Shown here: in pieces, positions 19,881 through 28,512 of the stretch | How positions within the stretch are numbered: position 1 is the stretch's first letter | Layout: the number at the start of each line of letters is the position of its first letter | The notes under the pieces: model-generated | Told to the model about the DNA's origin: nothing | The model's input: only the letters and a program-made list of their open reading frames with translations | Databases searched by the model: none | Program-made: the position numbers and the translations under genes | Assembly (NCBI RefSeq): GCF_009728145.1 | Contig: NZ_WOCA01000005.1 | Span: 124,001 to 188,000, forward strand | From: Ornithinibacillus caprae | GTDB taxonomy: Bacteria; Bacillota; Bacilli; Bacillales; Amphibacillaceae | Length of the DNA stretch: 64,000 nt | Reading direction: 5' to 3'

Positions 19881-20786
19881 CTATGAACTGACCATCTGTC
19901 CACCATTCACATGTATTACTTGACCAGATACGTATGAAGAATCACTAGAAGTAAGGTAAACATATGCTGGTGCTAATTCATACGGTTGACCAGCTCGCTT
20001 CATCGGAACACCTTTTCCAAACTCTTCACTAATATATTCTGCCGAAAAACTCGCTGGGATCAATGGAGTCCAAATTGGACCAGGTGCTACTGAATTCACA
20101 CGAATCCCATCCTCAATTAAGTTTTGTGAGAGAGCACGTGTAAAGCCAACAATCGCACCTTTTGTAGCAGTATAGTCAATTAGCTGTTCATTTCCTTCAT
20201 AGGTAACAATCGATGACGTGTTGATGATGGAGTCACCTTTCTGTAGATAAGGAAGTGCTGCTTTAGTCATATAAAAATACGAATAAATATTGGTTTGAAA
20301 CGTAGCATCCCATTGTTCAAATGATATGTCCAGCAAACTTTTTTGAACAAATTGTACTGCATGATTATTCACTAATATATTGAGCTTTCCAAAATGTTTA
20401 ATCGTTTGGTCAACTACATACTGACAATGATTTCGGTCTCTTAAATCACCGACAATTAACAAACATCTACGACCTAGTTCTTCAATCCTTCGCTTGGTTC
20501 GAAATGCATCCTCATTTTCATATTCATAATAATAAGGAATCACAACATCGGCACCTTCTTTAGCAAAAGCTATCGATACCGCAGCCCCAATTCCACTATC
20601 TCCACCCGTAACAATTGCTACTTTGTCTTTTAGTTTATCTGATCCTGTATAATTAGGGTCCTCAATGATAGGTCTTGGTACCATTAATGATTCAATTCCT
20701 GGTTGTTGTGGTTGCTGCTGTGGTGGAAACTCCCTATATATATGGTTAGAGCGCATCGTATTACCTTTCATCCCTTTATAATACAT
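19881..20786 (-). CDS. SDR-family oxidoreductase (YhdF/YhxC-like)
   Basis: A 301-residue short-chain dehydrogenase with an approximately 50-residue N-terminal extension carrying a QQQPQQPG stretch. The NAD(P) motif is TGGDSGIG (about residues 60-67), followed by VNNHAV in place of the usual NNAG, the catalytic Ser in NTSSIVTYEG and the Tyr-Lys pair in YTATKGA. The extended N-terminus and LVNNHAVQ type match the group with Bacillus YdaD, YhdF and general stress protein 39; substrate is unknown. The ATG at 20786 has AGGAGG 7 bp upstream. It starts a new unit divergent in function from the pur genes. Confidence 0.88.
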   Translation of the reverse strand: MYYKGMKGNTMRSNHIYREFPPQQQPQQPGIESLMVPRPIIEDPNYTGSDKLKDKVAIVTGGDSGIGAAVSIAFAKEGADVVIPYYYEYENEDAFRTKRRIEELGRRCLLIVGDLRDRNHCQYVVDQTIKHFGKLNILVNNHAVQFVQKSLLDISFEQWDATFQTNIYSYFYMTKAALPYLQKGDSIINTSSIVTYEGNEQLIDYTATKGAIVGFTRALSQNLIEDGIRVNSVAPGPIWTPLIPASFSAEYISEEFGKGVPMKRAGQPYELAPAYVYLTSSDSSYVSGQVIHVNGGQMVSS

Positions 20787-20860
20787 TACATACCCTCCTA
20801 AAATTCAGTTTGGTAGTAATGTATTCCACGATATAGGCAATGGTTCATTTCGTCCCGTCA

Positions 20861-22027
20861 TTAACTTACCGTACGTATTTTTGTTTTTTCCCTATATGCA
20901 TACACTCTGTAAACAATCAAGGCAACAAACGATAACATGATTCCAGCAACATAAGGTAAACCTATTGCGATCGCAAATAACCAGCCACCGATTGGGGGTC
21001 CAGCAATTCTTCCTAGGGAATCAAAGGAGGATAATAATCCAGTAATACTACCATGACCAACTGTTGACCTTTTTGTTAATAGAGCAGAAACACTTGGACG
21101 AATCACACCATTTCCAACCCCAAAAACTGTTAAGAATATTGCCGCTGTTGTAAAGCTATCTACAAATAGAATTAGACCAAAACCTACCGCTGATATGATA
21201 ATCCCAATTTGAATAACAAAACCTTCTCCAAACGCTTTTGTCATTTTACCAACTAATCCACCTTGTACAATAGCTCCCGCTAAGCCCATAATCATAAAAA
21301 TATAGCCTAACTCCTTTGTACCTAAACCAGCTTTATCAGCTGCAAAATAAGCAAAGGTTGCTTCTAAACCAGATAATGATAATGATATAAATAATTGCAA
21401 GAAAAACAACATAGAAATTGGTCCAGATAATATTTTTCCTATCGGTGCTTTTTTCCTAGATTGTATGCCACTATTCGGTAAAGATTCTTGTAAAAGAAAG
21501 ACCACTAAGAAAAAGGTTAATAAGGAAGATATTCCAGCTATGTAGAAAGGCATCGTTAAGCTTGTCTCTGAAAAAACACCGCCAATTGCAGGTCCAAAAA
21601 TAAAACCTAAGCCAACCGATGCTCCAATAATCCCCATCCCTTTTCCTCGATCTTCCTCGGATGTGATATCTGCTACATAAGCCATAACGGTTGGCATATT
21701 AGCTGATGACAAAAAGCCACCAATAATACGAGCAGCAAAAAGCATCCAAAGCTGTGAAGAAAATGCTAATAAGAAAAAGGATAAAGAAAGACCTGCAATC
21801 CCTATCAACATTACAGGTTTTCGACCAATCCGATCAGATATTCTTCCCCACATTGGTGCAAAAACCAGTTGCATTAACGAATAGGTTGCCATTAACAATC
21901 CTAATTCAAATGGAGATGCTCCCATTTCTTCTGCATAAAAAGGAAGTACAGGAATTATGATCCCGAAGCCAACCATGACTAAAAACATTACGATAAATAA
22001 AGTGGGTAGCGCTTTTTTTAATTTCAT
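20861..22027 (-). CDS. MFS multidrug efflux transporter (NorA/Bmr/TetA-like)
   Basis: A 388-residue major facilitator with 12 predicted membrane helices. The DHA1 signatures are present: FGIIIPVLPFYAEEMGASP in helix 1, the loop 2-3 motif GRISDRIGRKPVM, and motif C GFIFGPAIGG in helix 5, which marks drug:proton antiporters. The closest architecture I recall is Bmr/NorA and related TetA-type exporters, so export of a toxic compound is likely, with unknown substrate. It lies about 75 bp upstream of the SDR gene on the same strand and may be co-transcribed with it. Confidence 0.88.
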   Translation of the reverse strand: MKLKKALPTLFIVMFLVMVGFGIIIPVLPFYAEEMGASPFELGLLMATYSLMQLVFAPMWGRISDRIGRKPVMLIGIAGLSLSFFLLAFSSQLWMLFAARIIGGFLSSANMPTVMAYVADITSEEDRGKGMGIIGASVGLGFIFGPAIGGVFSETSLTMPFYIAGISSLLTFFLVVFLLQESLPNSGIQSRKKAPIGKILSGPISMLFFLQLFISLSLSGLEATFAYFAADKAGLGTKELGYIFMIMGLAGAIVQGGLVGKMTKAFGEGFVIQIGIIISAVGFGLILFVDSFTTAAIFLTVFGVGNGVIRPSVSALLTKRSTVGHGSITGLLSSFDSLGRIAGPPIGGWLFAIAIGLPYVAGIMLSFVALIVYRVYAYREKTKIRTVS

Positions 22028-22101
22028 TCTTTATTACATCCTTTTTTTACTTCTTCAAACAAAAGCCTTAATTACCATAATATGAATTGATCTTTTCACA
22101 T

Positions 22102-22144
22102 AAAAATTAGAGATATCAATTCATTTTTGTTGAATTGGTACCTC
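22102..22144 (-). terminator. Terminator after yebE
   Basis: On the minus strand a 14-bp stem with one mismatch (GAGGTACCAATTCA with TGAATTGATATCTC) is followed by TAATTTTTA, 38 bp past the yebE stop. Confidence 0.75.
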
Positions 22145-22181
22145 TACATCATAACTCACTATTCGCGAATTTTACAGGATA

Positions 22182-22808
22182 TTATTGTGGTGGTTTTGAA
22201 CTTGGATGATTCCTTTGTGTGTTCCCTGGTGGATTGGCTTGTTTGTCCGCTACTGGTTTCTTTTTCGGATTTAACAAACGTCCTTTTCGAACTTGTTTCA
22301 CCCAGAATCCGCCATGTATCTGCTTGGGTTCATACGAAATAATGAAAGCTTTCGGGTCAATTGTTTTGATTTCCTCATACAAACGTAATTCATATTTACG
22401 AGGTGTTAAAATTTGCATAGATAAACGGTCTCCATCCATTCCATAGGCCGACCAACTCGTTACACCGTAGCCCTTCTCTCTTAGTCTGCGTGTGAAATTC
22501 AAGTCAGGATTACCTGAAATCACATTTACCGTTATATAGCCAAGTGCAAGTTTTTCCTCAATAATGGAACCAACGATCACACCTATTCCATATCCAAGAG
22601 CATATGCAACAACATTTTGAATTTCATTTAGGTTATCCAATACCAAACCCAGACCAACAACATACACAACAATTTCAAACATACCTACGAATCCAGCGAT
22701 ATAACGCTTCCCTTTTAACGTTAATATCATACGAATGGTCAGAAAGGATACGTAAACAACATTTATTACAAATATGATCGCAACCATCACAAAAGCATTA
22801 CTTAACAA
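22182..22808 (-). CDS. yebE: UPF0316 membrane protein YebE (DUF5698 + DUF2179)
   Basis: A 208-residue protein with three predicted membrane helices in the first 95 residues ([52 protein letters not shown]), followed by a soluble DUF2179 domain ([38 protein letters not shown]). The C-terminal 25 residues are Pro/Asn-rich and low-complexity. Function is unknown. B. subtilis has yebE directly upstream of the purE operon, the same neighbourhood. The start is TTG at 22808 with GGGGG 8 bp upstream; a nearby ATG is out of frame. Confidence 0.9.
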   Translation of the reverse strand: MLSNAFVMVAIIFVINVVYVSFLTIRMILTLKGKRYIAGFVGMFEIVVYVVGLGLVLDNLNEIQNVVAYALGYGIGVIVGSIIEEKLALGYITVNVISGNPDLNFTRRLREKGYGVTSWSAYGMDGDRLSMQILTPRKYELRLYEEIKTIDPKAFIISYEPKQIHGGFWVKQVRKGRLLNPKKKPVADKQANPPGNTQRNHPSSKPPQ

Positions 22809-22961
22809 ACATAAAACCCCCTATTAACGTGTGCATCTAGAATACCGTATTCTGCAAATAGATTAAAGTAATTATTTCCTCATTTTTTCTAGGCTATCAC
22901 CTATTTTACATACCATGCATAAAATGCAAGTATCTATCCAACTAGAGTGAGGTGTTTTCGC

Positions 22962-23396
22962 GTGGATCCATTCCAACAAATGAACGAATGGAAAAGTAAT
23001 ATGGATCAATTTTTTGGTGAAAAATTTTGGGATCAGTTTGAAGGTATCATTAAACCTAATATTCCCCAAGTTAATATTTATCAAACAGATCATGAAATTT
23101 TATGCATCGTAAATGTCCCGGGACTTGAGGATTTAGACAAAATAGATATTTATGTAGATTATGCAACATTAGAGCTAAGAGGTGTTATCGATATCGGACA
23201 CGGTGGTGGTATAGTTGTTAAAGAGGAAATATTACAGGGTGCTTTTGAACGAACAATTTCCTTACCTTTTCCAGTCCGTTCCGATAAAATAAAGGCAACG
23301 TATAGACATGGGCTCGTATTTATTCAACTCCACAAGCTAATTTCTGAATCAAGTCGTAAGAATAGAGTAAATGTACGACTTTTAGAGGATGAATAA
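22962..23396 (+). CDS. Hsp20/alpha-crystallin-type small heat-shock protein
   Basis: A 144-residue small heat-shock protein. The alpha-crystallin domain spans roughly residues 45-135: PQVNIYQTDHEILCIVNVPG, IDIYVDYATLELRG, FERTISLPFPVRSDKIKATYRHGLVFIQL broken by normal variation, with G-L-V-x-I in the last strand. It would act as an ATP-independent holdase in the cytoplasm. I choose the GTG at 22962 because GAGGTG lies 7 bp upstream; an in-frame GTG at 22947 overlaps that site. No CIRCE or CtsR box is evident upstream. Confidence 0.88.
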   Translation: MDPFQQMNEWKSNMDQFFGEKFWDQFEGIIKPNIPQVNIYQTDHEILCIVNVPGLEDLDKIDIYVDYATLELRGVIDIGHGGGIVVKEEILQGAFERTISLPFPVRSDKIKATYRHGLVFIQLHKLISESSRKNRVNVRLLEDE

Positions 23397-23404
23397 GCGA
23401 ATCA

Positions 23405-23430
23405 TGCCACCTATACAATGTATAGGTGGC
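23405..23430. other. Hairpin between convergent genes
   Basis: GCCACCTATAC...GTATAGGTGGC is a nearly perfect inverted repeat of about 12 bp just after the Hsp20 stop and before the convergent MOSC stop. No T-run follows on either strand, so it may be a weak bidirectional terminator or only an mRNA-stabilising stem. Confidence 0.5.
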
Positions 23431-23464
23431 TAACTATTGACTAATGGACGTTTTGAAATTCACT

Positions 23465-24142
23465 TCATCTAGTAGCTTGTTGTTTTAACCGTTTCATTAA
23501 TGACTGTTTCCAGCTTTCAGCAAGTAAATCACAGGCTACTAATTTTTCCGTCAAGGTAACATCATCCTTATGAACATACATAATTTCATTACATGTTGAA
23601 ATGGTCCACTGCGGAAAAGGACGATCCAATAATTCTAAATCGGCTCCAGAATTAACATGACCTTCCTGTAACACTCGGAAATACCATCCTGTCCTACCGG
23701 TTTGTTGAATTCTTAAGGCAAAGTCAATTACGTTAATTCTTCGTCCGGGCTTCCAGCAAGGCTTCCTTGGCTGGGAAACTTGAATGACCGTATCACCTAA
23801 TTTATACGTATCTCCAACACAAACCGATGATTCATCCATATGTAAAACAGCAAAATTTTCACCGTTTGCACCAATGTCAATGGAATCCGTATCTAAGTCC
23901 TGTTTCCAATAATCATAGTGGCTAATCGGATAGCAAAAAACTGCTTTTTCTGGCCCACCATGGTTCTTCTTATCAGCAACCTCATCTCCATGTAAGCCGG
24001 TCTTACTTAGCCAAACACCGCCCTCGATTTCTTGTTTAAACATTCCACTCTCCCACGGCTTATCCGTTGAAACAGTTGAATGAGGGTCTCCTACTTGTTT
24101 TACTTTACCCGTTAGAATTCTTTGCACTTGGGGTTTTTCCAT
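23465..24142 (-). CDS. MOSC-domain protein (YiiM/YflK-like)
   Basis: A 225-residue MOSC-domain protein, a beta-barrel fold related to the C-terminus of molybdenum cofactor sulfurase. Markers are GVWLSKTGLHGDEVADKKNHGGPEKAVFCYP, split by variable positions, IGANGENFAV and the conserved Cys in QPRKPCWKPGRR. A C-terminal three-helix region fits the YiiM type, whose E. coli member reduces N-hydroxylated bases using Moco. The ATG at 24142 has GGTGG upstream; an in-frame GTG at 24154 lies within that site. No molybdenum genes are nearby. Confidence 0.9.
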   Translation of the reverse strand: MEKPQVQRILTGKVKQVGDPHSTVSTDKPWESGMFKQEIEGGVWLSKTGLHGDEVADKKNHGGPEKAVFCYPISHYDYWKQDLDTDSIDIGANGENFAVLHMDESSVCVGDTYKLGDTVIQVSQPRKPCWKPGRRINVIDFALRIQQTGRTGWYFRVLQEGHVNSGADLELLDRPFPQWTISTCNEIMYVHKDDVTLTEKLVACDLLAESWKQSLMKRLKQQATR

Positions 24143-24262
24143 TATGCCACCCACTTTCCAACATTTACTCTCTTTTTATTTTAGCATATAAGTAATATCT
24201 TTTTTATGCTATATACGTGGTACCTATGTTTTTTACCATAAAAGCTTGCACTCAAAAGTATA

Positions 24263-24303
24263 AGGATTCTAAAAAAGCAAAGAACGCTTTTCAAGAATCC
24301 CTT
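24263..24303. other. Imperfect hairpin upstream of the MOSC gene
   Basis: AAGGATTCT and AGAATCCCTT flank an inner AAAAGC/GCTTTT stem. Read on the minus strand, the inner stem is followed by TTTTTT and could terminate transcription arriving from the direction of 25134. No gene adjoins it closely. Confidence 0.4.
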
Positions 24304-24539
24304 TAACAAAAAACAAGTTATCTAATCGAAAAAAAAAAGTAAATGGAGTTGAGACAAAAGAATTTTAATCAAGGAAAATCGGATCTATGAATCAATATTC
24401 TTTAATTATAATTGGAATTAGTTCAGATTTTTCAATTGGTCCATTTTCGTATACTTTGTTGGTTATTTTACATAAACTGCGAAGTAACTAATGCTATGAA
24501 AAAAATGGTTGAAAACTAGAAAAGAAATATACGTTAGGA

Positions 24540-24662
24540 ACGGCGCTCCGAAAATACACTTCGCTTTCCGCGGGCGGCTGGTAAGCCTCCTCGTGCTACG
24601 CACTGTGGGGTCTTACCGATGCCTTTCCTCCCGCAGGAGTCTCCGTGTATTTTCTTCGCTGG
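24540..24662 (+). repeat. GC-rich interspersed repeat, copy A
   Basis: A GC-rich island in AT-rich DNA containing CTTCGCTTTCCGCGGGCGG, AAGCCTCCTCG, a GGGGTCTTACC stretch and CTCCCGCAGGAGTCTCC. The segments GCTTTCCGCGGGC and CTCCCGCAGGAGTC are, from memory, hallmarks of short intergenic repeats scattered in many Bacillaceae genomes. It carries no credible gene. Copy B lies about 75 bp away in opposite orientation. Confidence 0.75.
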
Positions 24663-24737
24663 TATTATGCTCTACAATCCATATTGTATCTGTAAATATA
24701 ATAACGTGGGATGCTCTTTTTAGTCTAGTGATTGAAG

Positions 24738-24920
24738 CGGAGGGCAGTCGACTCCTGCGGGAACAGCACGTGTCTGAAGACCCCACTCTGATGCGCCTGC
24801 GTCTTCTAGCATTGCTTCGAAGCATAGTTCCTCGGTGCAAGGGCAAAGAAGCATCTTCAAGATGTTCCCTGACTGAAGCCGCGCCCGCGGCAAAGTAGAC
24901 ACTGTGAAAGTGACTGCAAG
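24738..24920 (-). repeat. GC-rich interspersed repeat, copy B (inverted)
   Basis: The reverse orientation of copy A: GACTCCTGCGGGA at 24749 mirrors the CTCCCGCAGGAGTC of copy A, and GCCGCGCCCGCGGCAAAG mirrors the CTTTCCGCGGGC end. The middle differs and includes about 55 extra bases (roughly 24808-24865) not matched in copy A. Short frames over both copies appear to be artefacts of composition. Confidence 0.75.
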
Positions 24921-25071
24921 GAGATTGAACAGATGTCGCCCTTGTGCTGGAAGTGAAAGCGACTTCCCGAAGCGTAAATCACGTTGCTGTTACTTGTTCC
25001 TCTCTTGCGTGTTTACTGGGCAATAAGTTACTGCGCTTTTTACATCAATTATGAATGTATATTAAATCGGT

Positions 25072-25122
25072 AAAAAATAACACTCTAAATCCTTACACGT
25101 AATCATTCATTGTGAGCGTATT
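25072..25122 (-). terminator. Terminator after the acyl-CoA ligase gene
   Basis: On the minus strand AATACGCTC and GAGTGTTATT can pair with one bulged base across a 28-nt loop region, followed by TTTTTT. It stands just past the stop at 25134. The long loop makes it only moderately convincing. Confidence 0.5.
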
Positions 25123-25133
25123 AGTTATTTAAG

Positions 25134-26633
25134 TTATTTCCCAGCCACATCCTCCATCGTTCTTTTCTTTAGCAATGCTTTGTTTATTTTACCAACATGC
25201 GTTTTTGGTAATTCATTTAGAAAGTAAAACTGTTTAGGGATTTTATAGCGAGTTAATTTTTGTTCACAATACGCCCGCAATTCATCTTGTGCCAGATTAT
25301 TTTTAACAACTACAAAGGCTGTTACAACCTCTCCCCATTTATCATCAGGAAGCCCAATAACGGCAGCTTCCATAATGCCCTCATGGGATTCTAGCCAATG
25401 CTCAATTTCTAGTGGATAGACATTTTCTCCGCCTGTGATGATCATATCCTTCTTCCTTCCGACAATATAAACATAACCATCGTCATCTTGTTTAGCTAAA
25501 TCTCCCGTATGAATCCAGCCATCAATAATGGTTTCCTTCGTCTCTATTGGTTTATTCCAATAAAACTCAAAGGAATGATAGCCCCGAAGTAATAACTCGC
25601 CTACCTCATTTGGCCCCGCTTTTGCCCCATCGTCTTTAACTATTTTTATATCATTAAACAACATTGGTTTTCCAACTGACCCCAGTTTCTCTTTCGTATC
25701 TGAAGGTTCTATGAAGAAATTATTTGGACCTGCCTCGGTTAGTCCATACCCTTCTTTAAAGGCAATCCCCTTTTTCTGAAAGGCATCGTATATTTTATGT
25801 GGACATGGAGCACCACCTGACACAAACACCTTCATATCTGGAAAGGTAGCTTCTCGGAATTGACGAGTTTGAATAATCATGTGATACATTGTCGGAACAA
25901 ATAATACAACGGTACATCGATATCTGATTAAATCTTTTACAGCCTTTTCAGCTTGAAAGGAAGAAGATATAACTACCTTTCCACCAACTAATAATAATGG
26001 AAGGGTGTATACATTTAACCCGCCTGTGTGAAACATTGGTAGACACGTTAACGTAACATCCTCTTCATTCAAATTCCAGCTAGTAATTGTATTAAGTGCA
26101 TTCCATAATATCGAACGATGAGAAAGAACTACCCCCTTGGGTCTTCCGGTAGTCCCACCTGTATAGATCATTGCTAGTGGATCTGTTTCCAGAATTTCTG
26201 TTTGAAATGATTGAGGTTCTGCTAATAAATTATCTACATACTTATTACTTTTTATATCTAGCAAAATCATATCATCATTTGAGTTACCGATTTTTTCACG
26301 AAAAGTTGGATCAACTCCAATAAGCTTTGGCTGACAGTCAGTAATAACATATTCTAATTCATTCTCTGATAAGCGCCAATTTAACGGAACGAATATAGCA
26401 CCAGTTTTCATACAAGCAAAAATAAAATCAAGATAACTAATATGGTTAGGTGCTAAAATAGCCACCCGATCTCCTTTTTGGATCCCATTTGCTAATAAAT
26501 AGTTAGCTAGAATAACAGCTCGATGATGTAGTCGTTCATATGACCATGATTCATGTGTTTCGGCATCTATAATCGCTTCTCGAGTTGGTGATATTTTCAC
26601 ACGGGATTCCAACCAATCAATATTTGCATGCAT
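25134..26633 (-). CDS. Acyl-CoA ligase (AMP-forming), copy 1
   Basis: A 499-residue adenylate-forming CoA ligase. The AMP-binding signature MIYTGGTTGRPKGVVLSHRS is near residue 160, followed by GYGLTEAGPNNF, the ATPase motif GWIHTGDLAKQDDDGYVYIVGRKKDMI split by normal variation, and the C-terminal catalytic Lys in LPKTHVGKINKALLKK. It should activate a carboxylic acid to its CoA thioester; the acid is unknown. The ATG at 26633 has GGAGGGG upstream, so the longer frame from 26666 is rejected. It has its own promoter with two 11-bp-spaced CTGTAAC repeats and is separated from the fabG-like gene by a terminator. Confidence 0.92.
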   Translation of the reverse strand: MHANIDWLESRVKISPTREAIIDAETHESWSYERLHHRAVILANYLLANGIQKGDRVAILAPNHISYLDFIFACMKTGAIFVPLNWRLSENELEYVITDCQPKLIGVDPTFREKIGNSNDDMILLDIKSNKYVDNLLAEPQSFQTEILETDPLAMIYTGGTTGRPKGVVLSHRSILWNALNTITSWNLNEEDVTLTCLPMFHTGGLNVYTLPLLLVGGKVVISSSFQAEKAVKDLIRYRCTVVLFVPTMYHMIIQTRQFREATFPDMKVFVSGGAPCPHKIYDAFQKKGIAFKEGYGLTEAGPNNFFIEPSDTKEKLGSVGKPMLFNDIKIVKDDGAKAGPNEVGELLLRGYHSFEFYWNKPIETKETIIDGWIHTGDLAKQDDDGYVYIVGRKKDMIITGGENVYPLEIEHWLESHEGIMEAAVIGLPDDKWGEVVTAFVVVKNNLAQDELRAYCEQKLTRYKIPKQFYFLNELPKTHVGKINKALLKKRTMEDVAGK

Positions 26634-26681
26634 CGCTACCCCTCCTACAACTACGAAATCAGTCAAGATTATCTGATTAAT

Positions 26682-26715
26682 AGCTTAATATGATAGAGTT
26701 ACAGTTGGGTTACAG
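26682..26715 (-). promoter_or_regulatory. Putative SARP/BTAD-activated promoter of acyl-CoA ligase 1
   Basis: On the minus strand two copies of CTGTAAC start exactly 11 bp apart (26715 and 26704), then 10 bp later comes TAAGCT as -10 box (26687-26682). There is no -35 box. The same geometry occurs at 34211-34244. Known SARP activators bind heptamer direct repeats with 11-bp period close to the -10 box, so the BTAD regulator at 37866-41114 is the obvious candidate. Confidence 0.65.
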
Positions 26716-26756
26716 GAAGGGATATTGGGCCGTTTATTGCGTTAAATTCATGATAG

Positions 26757-26792
26757 ACAAAAACGCTTAAACACGATAACGTATTTAAGCGC
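26757..26792 (-). terminator. Terminator of the liv-KAS-fabG operon
   Basis: On the minus strand a 12-bp stem, CGCTTAAATACG with CGTGTTTAAGCG and loop TTAT, is followed by TTTTTGT. It lies 10 bp past the fabG-like stop codon. Confidence 0.92.
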
Positions 26793-26801
26793 CTCCTCCT
26801 A

Positions 26802-27545
26802 TTACATCATGATCCCACCATCTACATGCAACACATGTCCGTTAACATAATTCGCTTCATCAGATGATAGGAATAGATATGCATTTGCTATATCCTCCGG
26901 TCGCCCTAAGCGTTGCATTGGAATTTGAGCCTTCATTTGCTCAATTACTTTATCAGGTACTGCCGCTACCATACCGGTTTCAGTAAATCCTGGTGCAACT
27001 GCATTCACATTAATTCCTTTACGCGCAAGCTCTTTGGCCCATGATTTCGTCATCCCTATGATCCCTGCTTTTGCTGCTGCATAATTCGTTTGCCCGACAT
27101 TTCCATATGTCCCGGTTACAGAAGAGGTACTAACAATTTTTCCCTTCCCTTGAGCAACCATAGAAGGCAGAACTGCTTGGGTGCAATTAAATACACCAGT
27201 TAGATTTACATCGATTACCTGTTGGAATTGTTCATTCGTCATTTTTGAAAGCATCGCATCCCTAGTGATTCCAGCGTTATTAATTAATATATCAACCTTT
27301 CCGAATTCCTCTATTACCTTTCCTACCATTGCATCAACACTTTCTCTATCCGCCACATTCACTTGAAAAAAGGTACATGCTAAGCCCTCTCGTTGAAGCT
27401 CCTGCTCACTCTGCTTTCCGTTTATTTCATCAAAATCTGCTATAGCTACCTTTGCACCTTCTTGAGCAAACGTACGAGCAGCTTGTAAACCTATCCCATT
27501 TGCAGCACCTGTAATGATTGCAACTTTATCTTGTAATCTATTCAA
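26802..27545 (-). CDS. FabG-like 3-oxoacyl reductase (SDR)
   Basis: A 247-residue classical SDR. The cofactor motif is TGAANGIG (residues 13-20), with NNAG at 89-92, catalytic Ser near 141-142 and Tyr155-Lys159 in YAAAK. Overall it matches FabG/PhaB (3-oxoacyl-ACP or acetoacetyl-CoA reductase). Position at the end of an operon with CoA-ester genes favours a 3-hydroxyacyl-CoA/3-oxoacyl-CoA interconversion over housekeeping fatty-acid synthesis. It lies about 30 bp after the hydrolase gene and is followed by the operon terminator. Confidence 0.9.
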   Translation of the reverse strand: MNRLQDKVAIITGAANGIGLQAARTFAQEGAKVAIADFDEINGKQSEQELQREGLACTFFQVNVADRESVDAMVGKVIEEFGKVDILINNAGITRDAMLSKMTNEQFQQVIDVNLTGVFNCTQAVLPSMVAQGKGKIVSTSSVTGTYGNVGQTNYAAAKAGIIGMTKSWAKELARKGINVNAVAPGFTETGMVAAVPDKVIEQMKAQIPMQRLGRPEDIANAYLFLSSDEANYVNGHVLHVDGGIMM

Positions 27546-27575
27546 CTAAAAAACTCCCTTTCCCTTCCCGTAAAA

Positions 27576-28493
27576 TTAGCTTGCACTTTTAATTTCAGCG
27601 AAAAAATCCTCCATAACCTGTAGTAATTGATCCAAATCATCGACTAATGGTGAATGTCCGCATCCTTTTAATTCTTTGTAAACTGCTTGATCTCCAAAGT
27701 CTTCTCGCAATTCCTCTGTCATTTGCTTCGTCACAACGATGTCATTTTCACCCCAAGCAATCAAAACAGGGATATCTATTAATTTCACTTTGTCTTCCCC
27801 TTCTGTCAGTCCATTATGCACATCACTAATATTAAAGACATTTAACGCTTGGTAGCATTCTGCAAGATTGCGCTGTGTTGTCATATCCTCTAAATACTTT
27901 TGATAACGGTCTGGGTCCGGCTGGTTCGATTGATAAATTAACATATCCCAGACCTGCTTAAGCAAATCGTAATTCTTTGTGTCGTATGCCTCTTGAATCA
28001 TGTTTCGTTTACCGTCCTTCATCATGTCATCCAAGGTTGCAAGGCGATTCGTTATGTCTGGCATTCCATCTGGACCTGTAGCATAATACGCATAACCACG
28101 AGATGAACCCGATGCAAGTAAAAATAATCGATTGCAATGACCAGGATAATCTGCACAAAACTGCTGACAAACAGTCCCTCCTAACGACCAACCTACTAAG
28201 GCAAAATCTTGTAATCCTAATTCATCAACCCAAAGCTTGACGTCATCTGCAAAGTCTTTGATAGCTGTAATTGGTTGATGATAGCTAGACTCCCCAAAAC
28301 CACGTAGATCAATCGCATAAACCTTGTACGATTCACTTACGTTTTCCATTACTAAATCCCAATGTACCGAAGATGTCATATTCCCATGTACTAACACAAC
28401 AACAGCTTCTCCACCTTCACGCTCCCGATAAGCAATTTCTTCTCCATTCGGTAAACCTACTTTTTTCAAATGAATAGCTCCCATTTTCATCAT
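27576..28493 (-). CDS. Alpha/beta hydrolase
   Basis: A 305-residue alpha/beta-hydrolase. The oxyanion region is VLVHGNMTSSVHWD (residues 33-46), the nucleophile elbow is GWSLGG with Ser103, the acid is probably in LIAWGENDIVV and the His in GCGHSPLVDD. No signal peptide is seen, so it acts in the cytoplasm. In this operon it might cleave an ester, lactone or thioester intermediate, but substrate cannot be read from sequence. Three in-frame ATGs (28493, 28490, 28484) follow AAGGAG; 28484 has the best spacing. Confidence 0.85.
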   Translation of the reverse strand: MMKMGAIHLKKVGLPNGEEIAYREREGGEAVVVLVHGNMTSSVHWDLVMENVSESYKVYAIDLRGFGESSYHQPITAIKDFADDVKLWVDELGLQDFALVGWSLGGTVCQQFCADYPGHCNRLFLLASGSSRGYAYYATGPDGMPDITNRLATLDDMMKDGKRNMIQEAYDTKNYDLLKQVWDMLIYQSNQPDPDRYQKYLEDMTTQRNLAECYQALNVFNISDVHNGLTEGEDKVKLIDIPVLIAWGENDIVVTKQMTEELREDFGDQAVYKELKGCGHSPLVDDLDQLLQVMEDFFAEIKSAS

Positions 28494-28512
28494 TCTCCTT
28501 AGATACTTGAAA

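Noticed and set aside
22947-22961. Five-residue N-terminal extension of Hsp20
   Set aside because: The upstream GTG lies in the ribosome site of the GTG at 22962.
24509-24902. Protein-coding frames over the GC-rich repeats
   Set aside because: Arg/Ser/Leu-rich composition, overlapping frames on both strands and no ribosome site; they lie on interspersed repeats.
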